Shown here: in pieces, positions 7,388-15,391 of the stretch
Layout: each line of letters opens with the position of its first letter
Numbering within the stretch: the stretch's first letter is position 1
Assembly (NCBI GenBank): GCA_023389045.1
Contig: JAEWEZ010000107.1
Coordinates: 1-26,673, forward strand
DNA from: Actinomycetes bacterium
GTDB taxonomy: Bacteria; Actinomycetota; Actinomycetes; Actinomycetales; Dermabacteraceae
Direction of reading: 5' to 3'
Length of the DNA: 26,673 nucleotides
Translations under genes and position numbers: made by a program
The notes under the pieces: model-generated
Database searches by the model: none
What the model was told of the DNA's origin: nothing
The model's input: only the letters and a program-made list of their open reading frames with translations

Positions 7388-9825
7388 GGGGTTGCCGGTG
7401 CTCGGCCTAGAACCTCGAGCCAGGCATCCGCCTGGCCGCTCAGGAGAGCCTCATGCAGCGCTCGCTCATCGAAGTGCTGCTCGCTTTGCAGGGTGAGCCC
7501 GATCAGAGCCAACACCTGCTCGGGGCGAGCCTGACGGATCAGCTCGGGGGTATAGGACCGTGCCGGGTGATCAAGGATCTGCACATTGGTGGTCACCAGG
7601 GGTGCTGCGGTCTGCGCAAACTCTTGACGCAATGCCGCTGTGGCGGCGAGATCGGCGCTGGATCCGCCCAGCTCGGCAAAGCGTGGCGTGAATTTGATCA
7701 GTTCGGCGTAGGGGCCATCGTTGAGCTCGTCCGCCGTGCCATCGGCATTGAGACTATCTGTGCCGCGATCCTCACCTCGCAAAGTGAACACAAGCTCATT
7801 GGGGTCAAGATCAAGCGCCTCAAAGAGAGCGCGCAGGAGCTGCACCTTTGTCATAGTGGAAGTGGCGACATAGACCGCCAGACCCTCGTCCACGGTTCTC
7901 CATTCGCGGTTGTCGGAGTTCACCGTCTGCGGGTCGGTGGAGAGCAAAGGCGTGGTCTGTGCTGCGGCATAGACAGCGGCCCGGTGATCGCGCATGAGCG
8001 CACGGATGATGCCCGGCATGGCCGCTGACCAGGTGCTTACCGTAGCGGAGACATCCCCATACTCGTAGGCCACGAGGGTGCGGCCCGTGAAGTTACTGTG
8101 ATGGCCCATGGGTTCCCTCGGAAGGGTCGGTGAGGGCGGCGCAAAGTCAGTGGTGACGTAGGGCCAGAGATCTAGAGCGCTTTTCGTCAGTCGATCAGTG
8201 CGCCCAATGATCTGTTGCTCTCCCCAGACCTCCTGGTTCTTGACATCGCTATTCAGGCGGTACGGAGAGTCCCGAAAACCGCCATCCATATCACGCTTCT
8301 GGGAGAAGGGAGCGTTGGAATAGGTCGAGTTGTACCCGGTCACCGTGAGGTTGCCCAGGCGGTGGCAGTGATCGCGGTGGATCTGTTCATGGTTGGGTCC
8401 AAGATCCTTTTTCCATGCAGAAGTAAGGTTCTGCGGCATGATGTGCTCAACGGAGAGTTCGCCATTCTCTAGACGTTGAGCAATGTCCCGCGTGTCATTG
8501 GAGCGAAGGTTCTCGAGGCATTCAAAGAAAAAGCTCCGATTCTGGGAACGTAGACGGTATATGTTGCGCGTTTGAAGGGCATCTATGAACTGTTCATCTG
8601 TGGGGAAAGAGCCAGAAGATCTGTCGCGGCGACGAAGCAGGTAGATGAGGATCTCGGAGTAGGGTTCATTGCCTGTCCGAAGGCGTTGTATATCGGCATA
8701 GGCGGTCGCAAAAATCTTGTTGAGCGCATTGGTCCACATGCCACAGATCGTGCGGCGCAGAAGATATGACTCCAAGATGCGGATGATGCGTGCCATATCC
8801 TCGGCGCTCACGATGCCAGCGTGGTAGTCGCGCAGAACTGGCATGAGGAAAGGAAGGATTACACTGCTATGTATCGGCAAATAATGTGCCAGTGCCCGGT
8901 CGATCTCATCATTTCCAGTTGTGGCCTTTTTGATCTGCTCCGCGTAGCGTGCAAACTCGCGCATATCGTGGAGTAGTGCGTCGATATCGAGTTTCGAGCT
9001 CTTCGCGTACCGTTTGAAACTCTCGTAGATGTGATCCTCGCGAGGAGTGCGGGACGTGACTGTGACCAGATACCAGCGGATAAACCAGTCGGTTCGGAAG
9101 CCGACGGATTTCTCCATCGGATTCCATTCCTTTTCGTAGAGTTCTTCTTGTTTATCCACCGACAGGCCCATGAGAACGTGGTTTCGGATCTTATCGGCTT
9201 CCCGTAGGGCGAGGCCGGTAGAGTTCAGCGTCTCGAAAATTCGTTGAGGATCATCCCTGTCCTCCAGGTCCAGCATCATTACTTCTAGGCGAGAGATCGC
9301 ATCCCAGATCTCATCAGCGCGGAAGGCGGTCTTCTCAAGCCGTTCGCGGAAGTAGGTGTAGTTCGCGGTGACGGTGGATTTAGGGAGGTGATCTTCGGTG
9401 GGGCCAAACAGCCGCTGATATGCCTCCGCATCGTCTTTGACAGGCTTCAGTTTTACTTTGGGCATGTCAGATTGCGTATCGTCATACAGGAGGTAGCTTT
9501 TTTCGAGCTTATCGGGCAATCCGGAGTCGTCGAGTTCTATGGTCCCGTTTCGAGCGGCGTGGATGAGAGCAAGGATGAGCAGGCTAATGGTGGTCAACCG
9601 CTGCTGGCCGTCGATCACGACCCATTTAAAGGACGTTTCCGCCTTCCCAACGAGAGCTCCGAAGAAATGCTTTTTCCGCCCCTGGGTGAGGATCTCCTCG
9701 AGGTCGTCGAAGAGGCGTTCGCACTGCGTCTCGGTCCAGTCATAGTTGCGCTGGTAAACGGGGATCACGAGAGCACGGGAACGGCTATCGAAGATGGTCC
9801 AGAGAGCTTTGACCGAACCTTGCAT
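7384..9825 (-). CDS. DUF262 - DUF1524 (GmrSD-type) protein, putative modified-DNA restriction/defence enzyme
   Basis: An 813-residue protein. The N-terminal DUF262 domain has IPVYQRNYDW (about 21-30) and the hallmark VVIDGQQRLTT (about 69-79). A central DUF1524 HNH-like nuclease motif is VEHIMPQNL (about 457-465) followed by HRLGNLTVTGYNSTYSN. The last roughly 220 residues (WRTVDEGLAVYVATS...) form a further domain I do not recognise. Fused DUF262-DUF1524 proteins are the GmrSD family of type IV enzymes, which cleave glucosylated or otherwise modified phage DNA using NTP. The ATG at 9825 follows a GAGGAGG ribosome-binding site. The segment 8100-9800 is clearly less GC-rich than its surroundings (a 60-base sample near 8521 is 47 percent GC), suggesting acquisition by transfer. 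It is translationally coupled to an FGE gene. Confidence 0.85.
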   Translation of the reverse strand: MQGSVKALWTIFDSRSRALVIPVYQRNYDWTETQCERLFDDLEEILTQGRKKHFFGALVGKAETSFKWVVIDGQQRLTTISLLILALIHAARNGTIELDDSGLPDKLEKSYLLYDDTQSDMPKVKLKPVKDDAEAYQRLFGPTEDHLPKSTVTANYTYFRERLEKTAFRADEIWDAISRLEVMMLDLEDRDDPQRIFETLNSTGLALREADKIRNHVLMGLSVDKQEELYEKEWNPMEKSVGFRTDWFIRWYLVTVTSRTPREDHIYESFKRYAKSSKLDIDALLHDMREFARYAEQIKKATTGNDEIDRALAHYLPIHSSVILPFLMPVLRDYHAGIVSAEDMARIIRILESYLLRRTICGMWTNALNKIFATAYADIQRLRTGNEPYSEILIYLLRRRDRSSGSFPTDEQFIDALQTRNIYRLRSQNRSFFFECLENLRSNDTRDIAQRLENGELSVEHIMPQNLTSAWKKDLGPNHEQIHRDHCHRLGNLTVTGYNSTYSNAPFSQKRDMDGGFRDSPYRLNSDVKNQEVWGEQQIIGRTDRLTKSALDLWPYVTTDFAPPSPTLPREPMGHHSNFTGRTLVAYEYGDVSATVSTWSAAMPGIIRALMRDHRAAVYAAAQTTPLLSTDPQTVNSDNREWRTVDEGLAVYVATSTMTKVQLLRALFEALDLDPNELVFTLRGEDRGTDSLNADGTADELNDGPYAELIKFTPRFAELGGSSADLAATAALRQEFAQTAAPLVTTNVQILDHPARSYTPELIRQARPEQVLALIGLTLQSEQHFDERALHEALLSGQADAWLEVLGRAPATP

Positions 9826-10060
9826 GGGGGCCTCCTCGCCGCTGCATTGCTTCTGTGCACGCTATCACCGCGGCCTCGGCCGGGCAGAGGATGCACCGCC
9901 CCATGCGCAGTGACATCATGCGGTACTCACTGACAAAAATTCGTTGTGAGCCCCTGCCGTGGTGGACGGCCTCCTTGGGACTCATGACTGTGTGGATGTG
10001 GGGCTGAGGCAGCGCCTCAGCGTTTCTGAACCTGCACCTGAGTGTTTCTCAACATGCATC
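9826..10060. other. Intergenic region with promoter side of the DUF262 gene
   Basis: No gene is supported. It includes an inverted repeat CAGTGA (9908-9913) / TCACTG (9927-9932) about 85-100 nt upstream of the DUF262 start, a plausible operator. Read on the minus strand, a TTGTCA hexamer (9930-9935) overlaps this repeat, but no convincing -10 box follows. The right half carries the hairpin and repeat array described separately. Confidence 0.4.
10003..10021. terminator. Short GC hairpin downstream of the BRCT remnant
   Basis: GCTGAGGC (10003-10010) pairs perfectly with GCCTCAGC (10014-10021) with an AGC loop. It is placed about 40 nt past the stop of the minus-strand BRCT frame. It may act as a terminator, but it also shares sequence with the adjacent 22-bp repeats. 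Confidence 0.4.
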
Positions 10061-10077
10061 TCAGGGTTTTTGAGACG
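10012..10077. repeat. Three degenerate 22-bp tandem repeats
   Basis: Units at 10012-10033, 10034-10055 and 10056-10077 follow a common pattern GCRYCTSAGNGTTTYTSA plus four bases. They have no spacers, so this is not a CRISPR array. Unit 3 contains the stop codon and last codons of the BRCT frame. Each unit contains a partial dyad (CTSAG against TSA), so adjacent units can pair with each other. Confidence 0.75.
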
Positions 10078-10324
10078 TCGCCCAGTCCAGGAACTCCTCC
10101 GCGGTGATCACCGGCTTACCCAGTTCATGCGCTTTACGAGCCTTACCGGACCACGTGCCGATGGCGGCAACCACGAGAAGATCAGTCTTCGTCTTCGTCA
10201 CGCTTGGCACCGGAACTAGGCCGCAGTCGGTCGCAAGCTGCTGCATGTCTTCCCGGGTGAACTTGCCGTGCCGAGCAGAGGTGACACTTCCCGTGAAGCA
10301 GACGCGGGCGCCGGGAACCAGCAC
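10061..10324 (-). pseudogene. BRCT-domain fragment (C-terminus of a DnaQ-like exonuclease or similar)
   Basis: The 87 residues are a near-complete BRCT domain: GARVCFTGSV, then SVTKTKTDLLVVA, GTWSGKARKAHELGKPVITAEEFLDW. In actinomycetes this BRCT form usually ends an epsilon-type 3'-5' exonuclease. Here the frame is closed by a TGA about 30 nt upstream of the GTG at 10324, and no exonuclease domain follows, so the N-terminal part is missing. There is no ribosome-binding site before the GTG. A stand-alone BRCT protein is possible, but I favour a truncated remnant. The last codons run into the 22-bp repeat array. Confidence 0.6.
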
Positions 10325-10747
10325 ATCACCGGTGGCCGGCGACGCTCTCGCGCCTCAGCTGGTGACTCGCTCGCCCGCGTTTGTCCAGCTCGCGCCGTGA
10401 AGCCCCGGGGTCGACGGTGCAATCTCAGCCGCTACATAAAAGAATCTTTTACCGCGTGGGGGTGCGGGTGTCGGCATGTGGGTGTCATTTGCGGGGCGCC
10501 TCCCAGGGATCGACGGGGGAGGAATCGGAGTATCCAGAACTGAGGTGTGGCGCTTGTCACGCAAGCCTTTCCATTGCTACCGTGCAGCACCACAGCCCGC
10601 TTCGATGCGTCTGCCTGCATAGGTAACGGGGAACGGCGCCGTCGGCGCAGATCCTCTCCCGCATCCCGGGCTCAGCCGCCCCGGCTCGCGAACGTCCCAA
10701 CCGCCGGGGGAGCTAGAGCAACTCAAGGATGACGAGGAGCAATAATC
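10325..10747. other. Intergenic region upstream of namZ
   Basis: No gene is supported in these 423 bases. It holds an AT-rich perfect palindrome at 10437-10451, a smaller dyad GCTTG/CAAGC (10552-10556 with 10562-10566), and the GAGGAG ribosome-binding site of namZ at 10734-10739. No convincing -35/-10 pair could be chosen. Confidence 0.5.
10437..10451. promoter_or_regulatory. AT-rich palindrome TAAAAGA-A-TCTTTTA
   Basis: A perfect 7-bp dyad around a central A, standing out in very GC-rich surroundings about 300 nt upstream of namZ. It is the right size for a repressor site. No binding protein can be assigned. Confidence 0.35.
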
Positions 10748-12109
10748 GTGGAACTTTCTTCGCCCCAGCTGCAGTCCACTACGCACACCGCTCCGGCCCG
10801 CCCCGGCCGCCGCCGGATGCTGGCAGGCCTCGGAGCCCTCCCCGTGAGTGCTGTTCTCGGCACCGCTGCCGCGCAGGCTGACACCGCACAGGCACAACCG
10901 GCGAAGCGTACCGGCCGTGGAAAGGGGCGCCGCGGCCCCTTCCGGCTCGGCGTCGAGAACCTGCTGCGAAAGCATCTCGACGTGCTGGAAGGAGCCTCCG
11001 TCGGCCTCATCACCAACCCCACGGGCACCGATCGCCACCTACGCTCCACGATCGACCTTCTCGTCGATGCCCAGAAGAAAGGCGGCTTCACCCTCACCGC
11101 GCTCTACGGCCCGGAGCACGGGGTGCGCGGTGCCGAGCCCGCCGGCGGAAAAGTCGAGGACTACACCGACCCCAAAACCGGGCTCCCTGTGCGTTCGCTC
11201 TACGGGAAGACGCAGAAGCCCACCCCCGAGATGATCCGCGACGTTGACGTTCTCGTCTTCGATATTCAGGACATCGGCGCCCGCTTCTACACCTACATCT
11301 GGACCCTGTACTACGCGATGGAAGCTGCCAGCGAGAACGGCAAACGCTTCGTGGTGCTGGACCGACCGAACCCGCTGGGTCGCGCCGCCGAAGGCTTCGT
11401 TCTGGAGGAATCGCTCTCCTCCTTCATCGGCCTGCGACCCATCCCGCAGCGCCATGGCCTCACCGTCGGTGAGCTCGCCCGCTACTTCACCGCAGAGTTC
11501 CTGGAGAAAGATCTCGACCTCACCGTGGTGGAGATGAGCGGATATGACCCTGACGAGGTGCTTGGCACCGACTTGCCCTGGGTGCTTCCCTCCCCGAATA
11601 TCCCTACCGGCGAAACCGCCGTGGTGTATGCCGGCACCGGCCTGATCGAAGCGATCAACGTCTCCGAAGGCCGCGGCACCACCACTCCGTTCCTGTGGTT
11701 CGGTGCCCCCTTCATCACCGAGAAACACATCGACGAGATCATCAAGGACCTCTCCTGCCTGCCCGGCCTGCTCGCTCGACCGATGTTCACCACCCCGAGC
11801 ACCTCCAAGCATGAGGGTGAGTTCTGCGGCGGCGTGCAACTGCACATCACCGACCTGGAAAAGTTCCAGCCCGTGCGCACCGGCATCCACGTGATCTGCA
11901 CGCTCATGCGCCGCGTGGAAGAAACCGATTGGCGCGAAGGCGAGAAGTGCCGCACCGATGAGGACGTGTGCTGGATCGACCAGACCACCGGCACCAAACG
12001 CACCCGCCGGATGATCGAATCCGGGCTCCACCCCGACATCATCGTCGCGGCCTGGCAGGACGAACTGGACGCCTTCAACCGCACCGCCGCGCAGTACCAC
12101 CTGTACTGA
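10748..12109 (+). CDS. namZ: Exo-beta-N-acetylmuramidase NamZ (GH171, DUF1343), Tat-exported
   Basis: A 453-residue protein of the DUF1343 (YbbC) family, shown in Bacillus subtilis to be NamZ, which releases terminal MurNAc from peptidoglycan fragments. The N-terminus has a Tat-like motif (GRRRMLAGLGA, 20-30) and a hydrophobic run ending AAAQA, so it should act outside the cell. Family motifs: GLITNPTG (86-93), ALYGPEHGVRG with Glu123-His124, DIQDIGARFYTYIWTL, LDRPNPLG, and PSPNIPTGETAVVYAGTGLIE. The start is a GTG with GAGGAG 8 nt upstream. NagZ follows after 165 nt, the same pairing as the Bacillus ybbC-nagZ cluster. The MurNAc-6-P etherase MurQ and MurP transporter are not in the window. 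Confidence 0.93.
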   Translation: MELSSPQLQSTTHTAPARPGRRRMLAGLGALPVSAVLGTAAAQADTAQAQPAKRTGRGKGRRGPFRLGVENLLRKHLDVLEGASVGLITNPTGTDRHLRSTIDLLVDAQKKGGFTLTALYGPEHGVRGAEPAGGKVEDYTDPKTGLPVRSLYGKTQKPTPEMIRDVDVLVFDIQDIGARFYTYIWTLYYAMEAASENGKRFVVLDRPNPLGRAAEGFVLEESLSSFIGLRPIPQRHGLTVGELARYFTAEFLEKDLDLTVVEMSGYDPDEVLGTDLPWVLPSPNIPTGETAVVYAGTGLIEAINVSEGRGTTTPFLWFGAPFITEKHIDEIIKDLSCLPGLLARPMFTTPSTSKHEGEFCGGVQLHITDLEKFQPVRTGIHVICTLMRRVEETDWREGEKCRTDEDVCWIDQTTGTKRTRRMIESGLHPDIIVAAWQDELDAFNRTAAQYHLY

Positions 12110-12274
12110 GCAACCCGCGGCAGAAGTGCAAGCGACAGGCACTTCAGAGAAGCACGGCCGAAAAGCACGGCCGAAAAGCACTGCCCAGAAGAACTGCCCA
12201 GAAGCGAGTACGGCCAGAAACCCGACGGGAACCCGCACGAGCCCCACGTCCCGCCTATCAGGAGGAAGACGACG
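12110..12274. repeat. 13-bp tandem repeats in the namZ-nagZ spacer
   Basis: Four consecutive 13-bp units lie at 12150-12201: two identical AAGCACGGCCGAA, then AAGCACTGCCCAG and AAGAACTGCCCAG. The rest of the spacer holds no gene. A good nagZ ribosome-binding site, AGGAGGA, is at 12260-12266. Confidence 0.75.
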
Positions 12275-14047
12275 ATGACCACCGACCGCACCGCCCTGAG
12301 CCGCCGAGGCTTCGGCGCGCTCGCCGCTGGAGCAGGCGCATCCCTCGCCCTCGCCGCCTCCGCGCAGGCCCGACCGGGTCGAGACGATGCCAAGGCTGTC
12401 GAGGAGATCCTGGCCGGGATGAGCATCGAGCAGAAGATTGGGCAGATGTTCGTGGCCGTCGGGTACGGCTCGCGCGTGGACCAGGCGCATAAATCCAACA
12501 CCGAAACCACCGGGGTGGCGACGATCGCCGAGATCATCCGCACCCATCATGTGGGCGGCCTGATCTACTTCTCCTGGAGTGACAATCTCGAGGACTGCCA
12601 ACAGGTGGCAAGCCTCAGTGACGGTGCCCAGAAAGTGGCCCTCGATGCGGACGGTATCCCCCTGCTGATCAGCACCGATGAAGAGCGCGGAGTGGTTAGC
12701 CGGCTTCCCGCGCCCGCCACGGAACTGCCCGGATCGATGGGCCTGGGCGCTACCGGATCCCGTTGGCATGCCCGTGCCTGCGCGAAACTCACCGCCAAAG
12801 AACTGCGTGTTTGCGGCATCGCCCAGGCCTTTGCGCCGATCGTGGATGTGAACGTGGATGCGCGAAACCCCGTGATCGGCGTGCGTTCCTTCGGGGCCGA
12901 CCCCGAGACAGTCTCTCGCCTTGCGGTCGCCCAGGTCAAAGCTTTCCAGCGGGAGGGTGTGGCCTCGACCGTGAAGCACTTCCCGGGGCATGGCGATACG
13001 GCCGTCGACTCCCATGTGGGTCTGCCCGAGATCGACCACAGCCGCGAGGAACTCGAGCGCCTCGACCTGCCACCCTTCCGTGCCGCGATTGACGCGGGCG
13101 TCGATTCGATCATGACAGCGCACATTCTGGTGCCTGCGCTGGATGACTCGGGCCGCCCCGCCACACTCTCCCGGCCGATCCTCACCGGGCTGCTGCGCGA
13201 GGAACTCGGGTACGACGGAGTGATCGTGACCGACTCCCTGGCGATGGAGGGCGTGCGCACTCTCTTCAAGGACGACCGGGTGCCGGTCGAAGCGATCCTC
13301 GCGGGCGCCGACCAGATGCTGATGCCGCCGAATCTGACCACGGCGATCAACGGAGTGCGCAAGGCGGTGAAGGCAGGAGAGATCACCGAGGAACGCCTCG
13401 ATGCCTCGGTGCGCCGCATTCTCACCCTGAAAGCCAAGCGGGGCCTGCTTGAAGATCCCTACTCCCGCCCCGACCGGATCGAAGCGGTGGTCGGTTCCCG
13501 TCACCACCGCTGGATGGCACGCACCGCCGCCGACGACGCTGTCACGCTGATCTCCAAGGAGGGTGACGCCCTGCCGCTGCGCCGGGGCCGTCGTGTGCTC
13601 GTCACCGGTGCCGGGGGAGATAGCTCCGAGATTCTCGCCGGGTATCTGCGTAACCTGCGGATTCAGGCCGAGCATTTCCCGATAAAGAAAGTCACGGCCG
13701 AGAGCGCGAAGCAGGCAGCCGCCCGCGCGGCCGACTATGACGCTGTCATCACGCTGACGTCCTCGGGTGCTTTCGAGACTCCTGCCGAGCAGGTGGCGTT
13801 GGTCAAGGCAGTGGTTGCCACGGGCGTTCCCACCGTGCACGTTTCCCTGCGCAACCCCTACGACGTGGTGCATGTGGGCCCGGTGGATGCCTCGATCGCC
13901 GCCTACGCCTACACCGACTGTTCCCTCCGCGCCGTCGCTCGCCTCGCGGCCGGGCGGATGCTCGCGAGCGGCAAGCTGCCGGTGGCGATCCCCACTGCGG
14001 ATGGCAAGGGTGAAGCCTTCCCGATCGGGCGCGGGCTGTGCCGGTGA
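12275..14047 (+). CDS. nagZ: Beta-N-acetylglucosaminidase NagZ (GH3), Tat-exported
   Basis: A 590-residue glycoside hydrolase family 3 enzyme. It has the NagZ signature KHFPGHGDT (234-242), with Asp245 and His247 in DSHVGLP forming the acid/base dyad, and the nucleophile Asp320 in GVIVTDSLAMEG. A C-terminal domain follows, as in Bacillus subtilis two-domain NagZ. The N-terminus LSRRGFGALAAGA plus hydrophobic segment ending ASAQA is a Tat signal, so it works outside the cell with NamZ: alternate removal of GlcNAc and MurNAc from muropeptide-type glycans. Start chosen by AGGAGGA 8 nt upstream of the ATG. The stop overlaps a GTG-started remnant frame. Confidence 0.93.
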   Translation: MTTDRTALSRRGFGALAAGAGASLALAASAQARPGRDDAKAVEEILAGMSIEQKIGQMFVAVGYGSRVDQAHKSNTETTGVATIAEIIRTHHVGGLIYFSWSDNLEDCQQVASLSDGAQKVALDADGIPLLISTDEERGVVSRLPAPATELPGSMGLGATGSRWHARACAKLTAKELRVCGIAQAFAPIVDVNVDARNPVIGVRSFGADPETVSRLAVAQVKAFQREGVASTVKHFPGHGDTAVDSHVGLPEIDHSREELERLDLPPFRAAIDAGVDSIMTAHILVPALDDSGRPATLSRPILTGLLREELGYDGVIVTDSLAMEGVRTLFKDDRVPVEAILAGADQMLMPPNLTTAINGVRKAVKAGEITEERLDASVRRILTLKAKRGLLEDPYSRPDRIEAVVGSRHHRWMARTAADDAVTLISKEGDALPLRRGRRVLVTGAGGDSSEILAGYLRNLRIQAEHFPIKKVTAESAKQAAARAADYDAVITLTSSGAFETPAEQVALVKAVVATGVPTVHVSLRNPYDVVHVGPVDASIAAYAYTDCSLRAVARLAAGRMLASGKLPVAIPTADGKGEAFPIGRGLCR

Positions 14048-14382
14048 ACGGGGATGGCCCGGCCGGTGGCCCGTCGGCAGAAAAACCGGCTGAAAAACCG
14101 GTTGGACCACCCGCCGACGCTCCGCAGGGACCGCCCGCCGACGCTCCGCACGGAACATCCGCTGATGCTCCGCACGGACCACCCGCCGCAACCGCGCCTG
14201 GGATCGCTCCCGCCAGCGCCTTCGGCACCGGCCAGCTGTTTCTGCTGAGCGATGCCGTCACCCGTTCCTACAGCGCCGAGAACCGCGACGGCCGTCCGGG
14301 CGGGGGAGGGCGCGCCGAACGCGGCGATCACTCGACCGCCTGGGCCTCCCGGGAACTCCCCGTCGGCCTGGACGTGACCTGA
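14038..14382 (+). pseudogene. Decayed N-terminal remnant of a GH172 (DUF2961) gene fused to a repeat-encoded leader
   Basis: The frame opens at a GTG overlapping the nagZ stop. Its first part is a low-complexity Pro/Ala stretch produced by 24-bp repeats. From 14221 on, the translation (AVTRSYSAENRDGRPGGGGRA ... ASRELPVGL) aligns with the start of the intact GH172 protein encoded at 19229 (HTRSISPENFDGSVGGGARA ... ARDLGVGWKV, each quoted in part); about half of 38 aligned residues are identical. It then stops at 14382, before any catalytic region. I infer a second GH172 gene that has been cut down to its first 50 codons. It might be made as a short peptide, but no function is expected. Confidence 0.6.
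14080..14178. repeat. Short tandem repeats (12-bp x2, 24-bp x3) after nagZ
   Basis: Two 12-bp units beginning GAAAAACCGG (14080-14091, 14092-14103) are followed by three 24-bp units (14107-14130, 14131-14154, 14155-14178) whose shared core is GACGCTCCGCA with small changes, plus a partial fourth. In the remnant frame the 24-bp unit encodes the octapeptide PPADAPHG or variants. Confidence 0.75.
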
Positions 14383-14420
14383 GCTGGCACGCCCACCGCA
14401 CTGCTGGAAGGACGTACTCG

Positions 14421-15284
14421 ATGAGCATCCGCCTTGTTCCCGGCACCAAAAAGCGTCTGCTGGATGCATCCCCGAGCGCCGAGGAACCCTGGTACATCAA
14501 CGACCACACCCTGGTGAAGGACGAGGACGGCACCTGGCATGTCTTCGGGATCTGGCATCCCGAACCGGCAGCACCGCTGGATGAAACCTTCTTCCTGCAC
14601 GCCTCCGCGCCCGATCTCCTCGAAGGCCCCTGGACTGTGCACGACCCTGTGCTGCACGCCCGCACCGACCGCGGCGAAACCCACGTGTGGGCGCCCCATG
14701 TGATCCGGCACGAGGGGCTGTGGTGGATGTTTTTCTGCAGCGGCACTGAGGACCATCAACGCTACGGGATCGACGTGGCAACCAGCCCGGACCTGTTCAC
14801 CTGGACCTATCCGGTGGATGGGCCCCTATTCGTGGACGGTTTCGATGCGCGCGATCCGATGATTCTGCGTGATGAAAAAGCTGGCCGCTGGCTGATGTAC
14901 TGCACTCGCACTGAACGCCCGGACGGTGGGCATCATGAGGTGTCGGTGCGCACCAGTGGGGATCTGCTGCACTGGTCTGAGCCGCAGGTCGCCTACCGCT
15001 CCGAGCAGGTGGGCACCTTTGGTGGTCCGACGGAATCGCCTTTCGTGGTTCCGGTGGGGGAGCAGTTTGTGCTGTTCATCTGCGAATCGGGGATCTACGA
15101 CTGTACCCTTGCCTACGCCTCCACGGACCCGATGTTTTTTGAGGATGCGGGCCAGATCCCGGTGGACCTCGATGAGCACTGCGCAGAGATCGTGCAGGAC
15201 GGTGAGCGCACCTGGATCACCGGTGGCGGCTGGGGTCGGGGCGGGCTGACGATCCGTCCGCTGGACATCCTGCAGGAAGGCTGA
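14421..15284 (+). CDS. Five-bladed beta-propeller glycoside hydrolase, GH43/GH32-like, cytoplasmic
   Basis: A 287-residue protein with repeating blade motifs typical of the GH43/GH32/GH62/GH68 fold. The three carboxylates expected of the fold are present: Asp28 in WYINDHTLV, Asp145 in DARDPMIL (the RDP motif) and Glu205 in GGPTESPFVV. There is no signal peptide, so it should act on imported oligosaccharides. The family specificity ranges over arabinofuranosides, xylosides, fructofuranosides and galactofuranosides, and I cannot decide among them from sequence. The position between the NagZ/GH172 remnant and a CUT1 transporter operon fits a role in the same glycan pathway. ATG at 14421 with GGAAGGA 8 nt upstream. 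Confidence 0.8.
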   Translation: MSIRLVPGTKKRLLDASPSAEEPWYINDHTLVKDEDGTWHVFGIWHPEPAAPLDETFFLHASAPDLLEGPWTVHDPVLHARTDRGETHVWAPHVIRHEGLWWMFFCSGTEDHQRYGIDVATSPDLFTWTYPVDGPLFVDGFDARDPMILRDEKAGRWLMYCTRTERPDGGHHEVSVRTSGDLLHWSEPQVAYRSEQVGTFGGPTESPFVVPVGEQFVLFICESGIYDCTLAYASTDPMFFEDAGQIPVDLDEHCAEIVQDGERTWITGGGWGRGGLTIRPLDILQEG

Positions 15285-15303
15285 GCTGGCGCCTTGCGGC
15301 GCA

Positions 15304-15334
15304 GTGATGAGGCTCTACACGTCGCCGTCATCAC
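15304..15334. terminator. Weak hairpin between convergent genes
   Basis: GTGATGA (15304-15310) pairs with TCATCAC (15328-15334) across a 17-nt loop. It lies between the converging stops of the GH43-like gene and the transporter permease, where a terminator is expected. The stem is short and no T-run follows. Confidence 0.35.
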
Positions 15335-15391
15335 CCTCGCCGCATGAGAGAGAGGACCCCGGAACCATTCCGAGCGATGCCCCCGGAACCG

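Noticed and set aside
10012..10077. CRISPR array
   Set aside because: The three 22-bp units are directly adjacent, have no spacers, differ from each other, and no cas gene is near.
11039..14191. A 1050-codon open frame on the minus strand
   Set aside because: It lies fully antisense to namZ, nagZ and their spacer, has no known motif and no ribosome-binding site, and such frames are common opposite high-GC genes.
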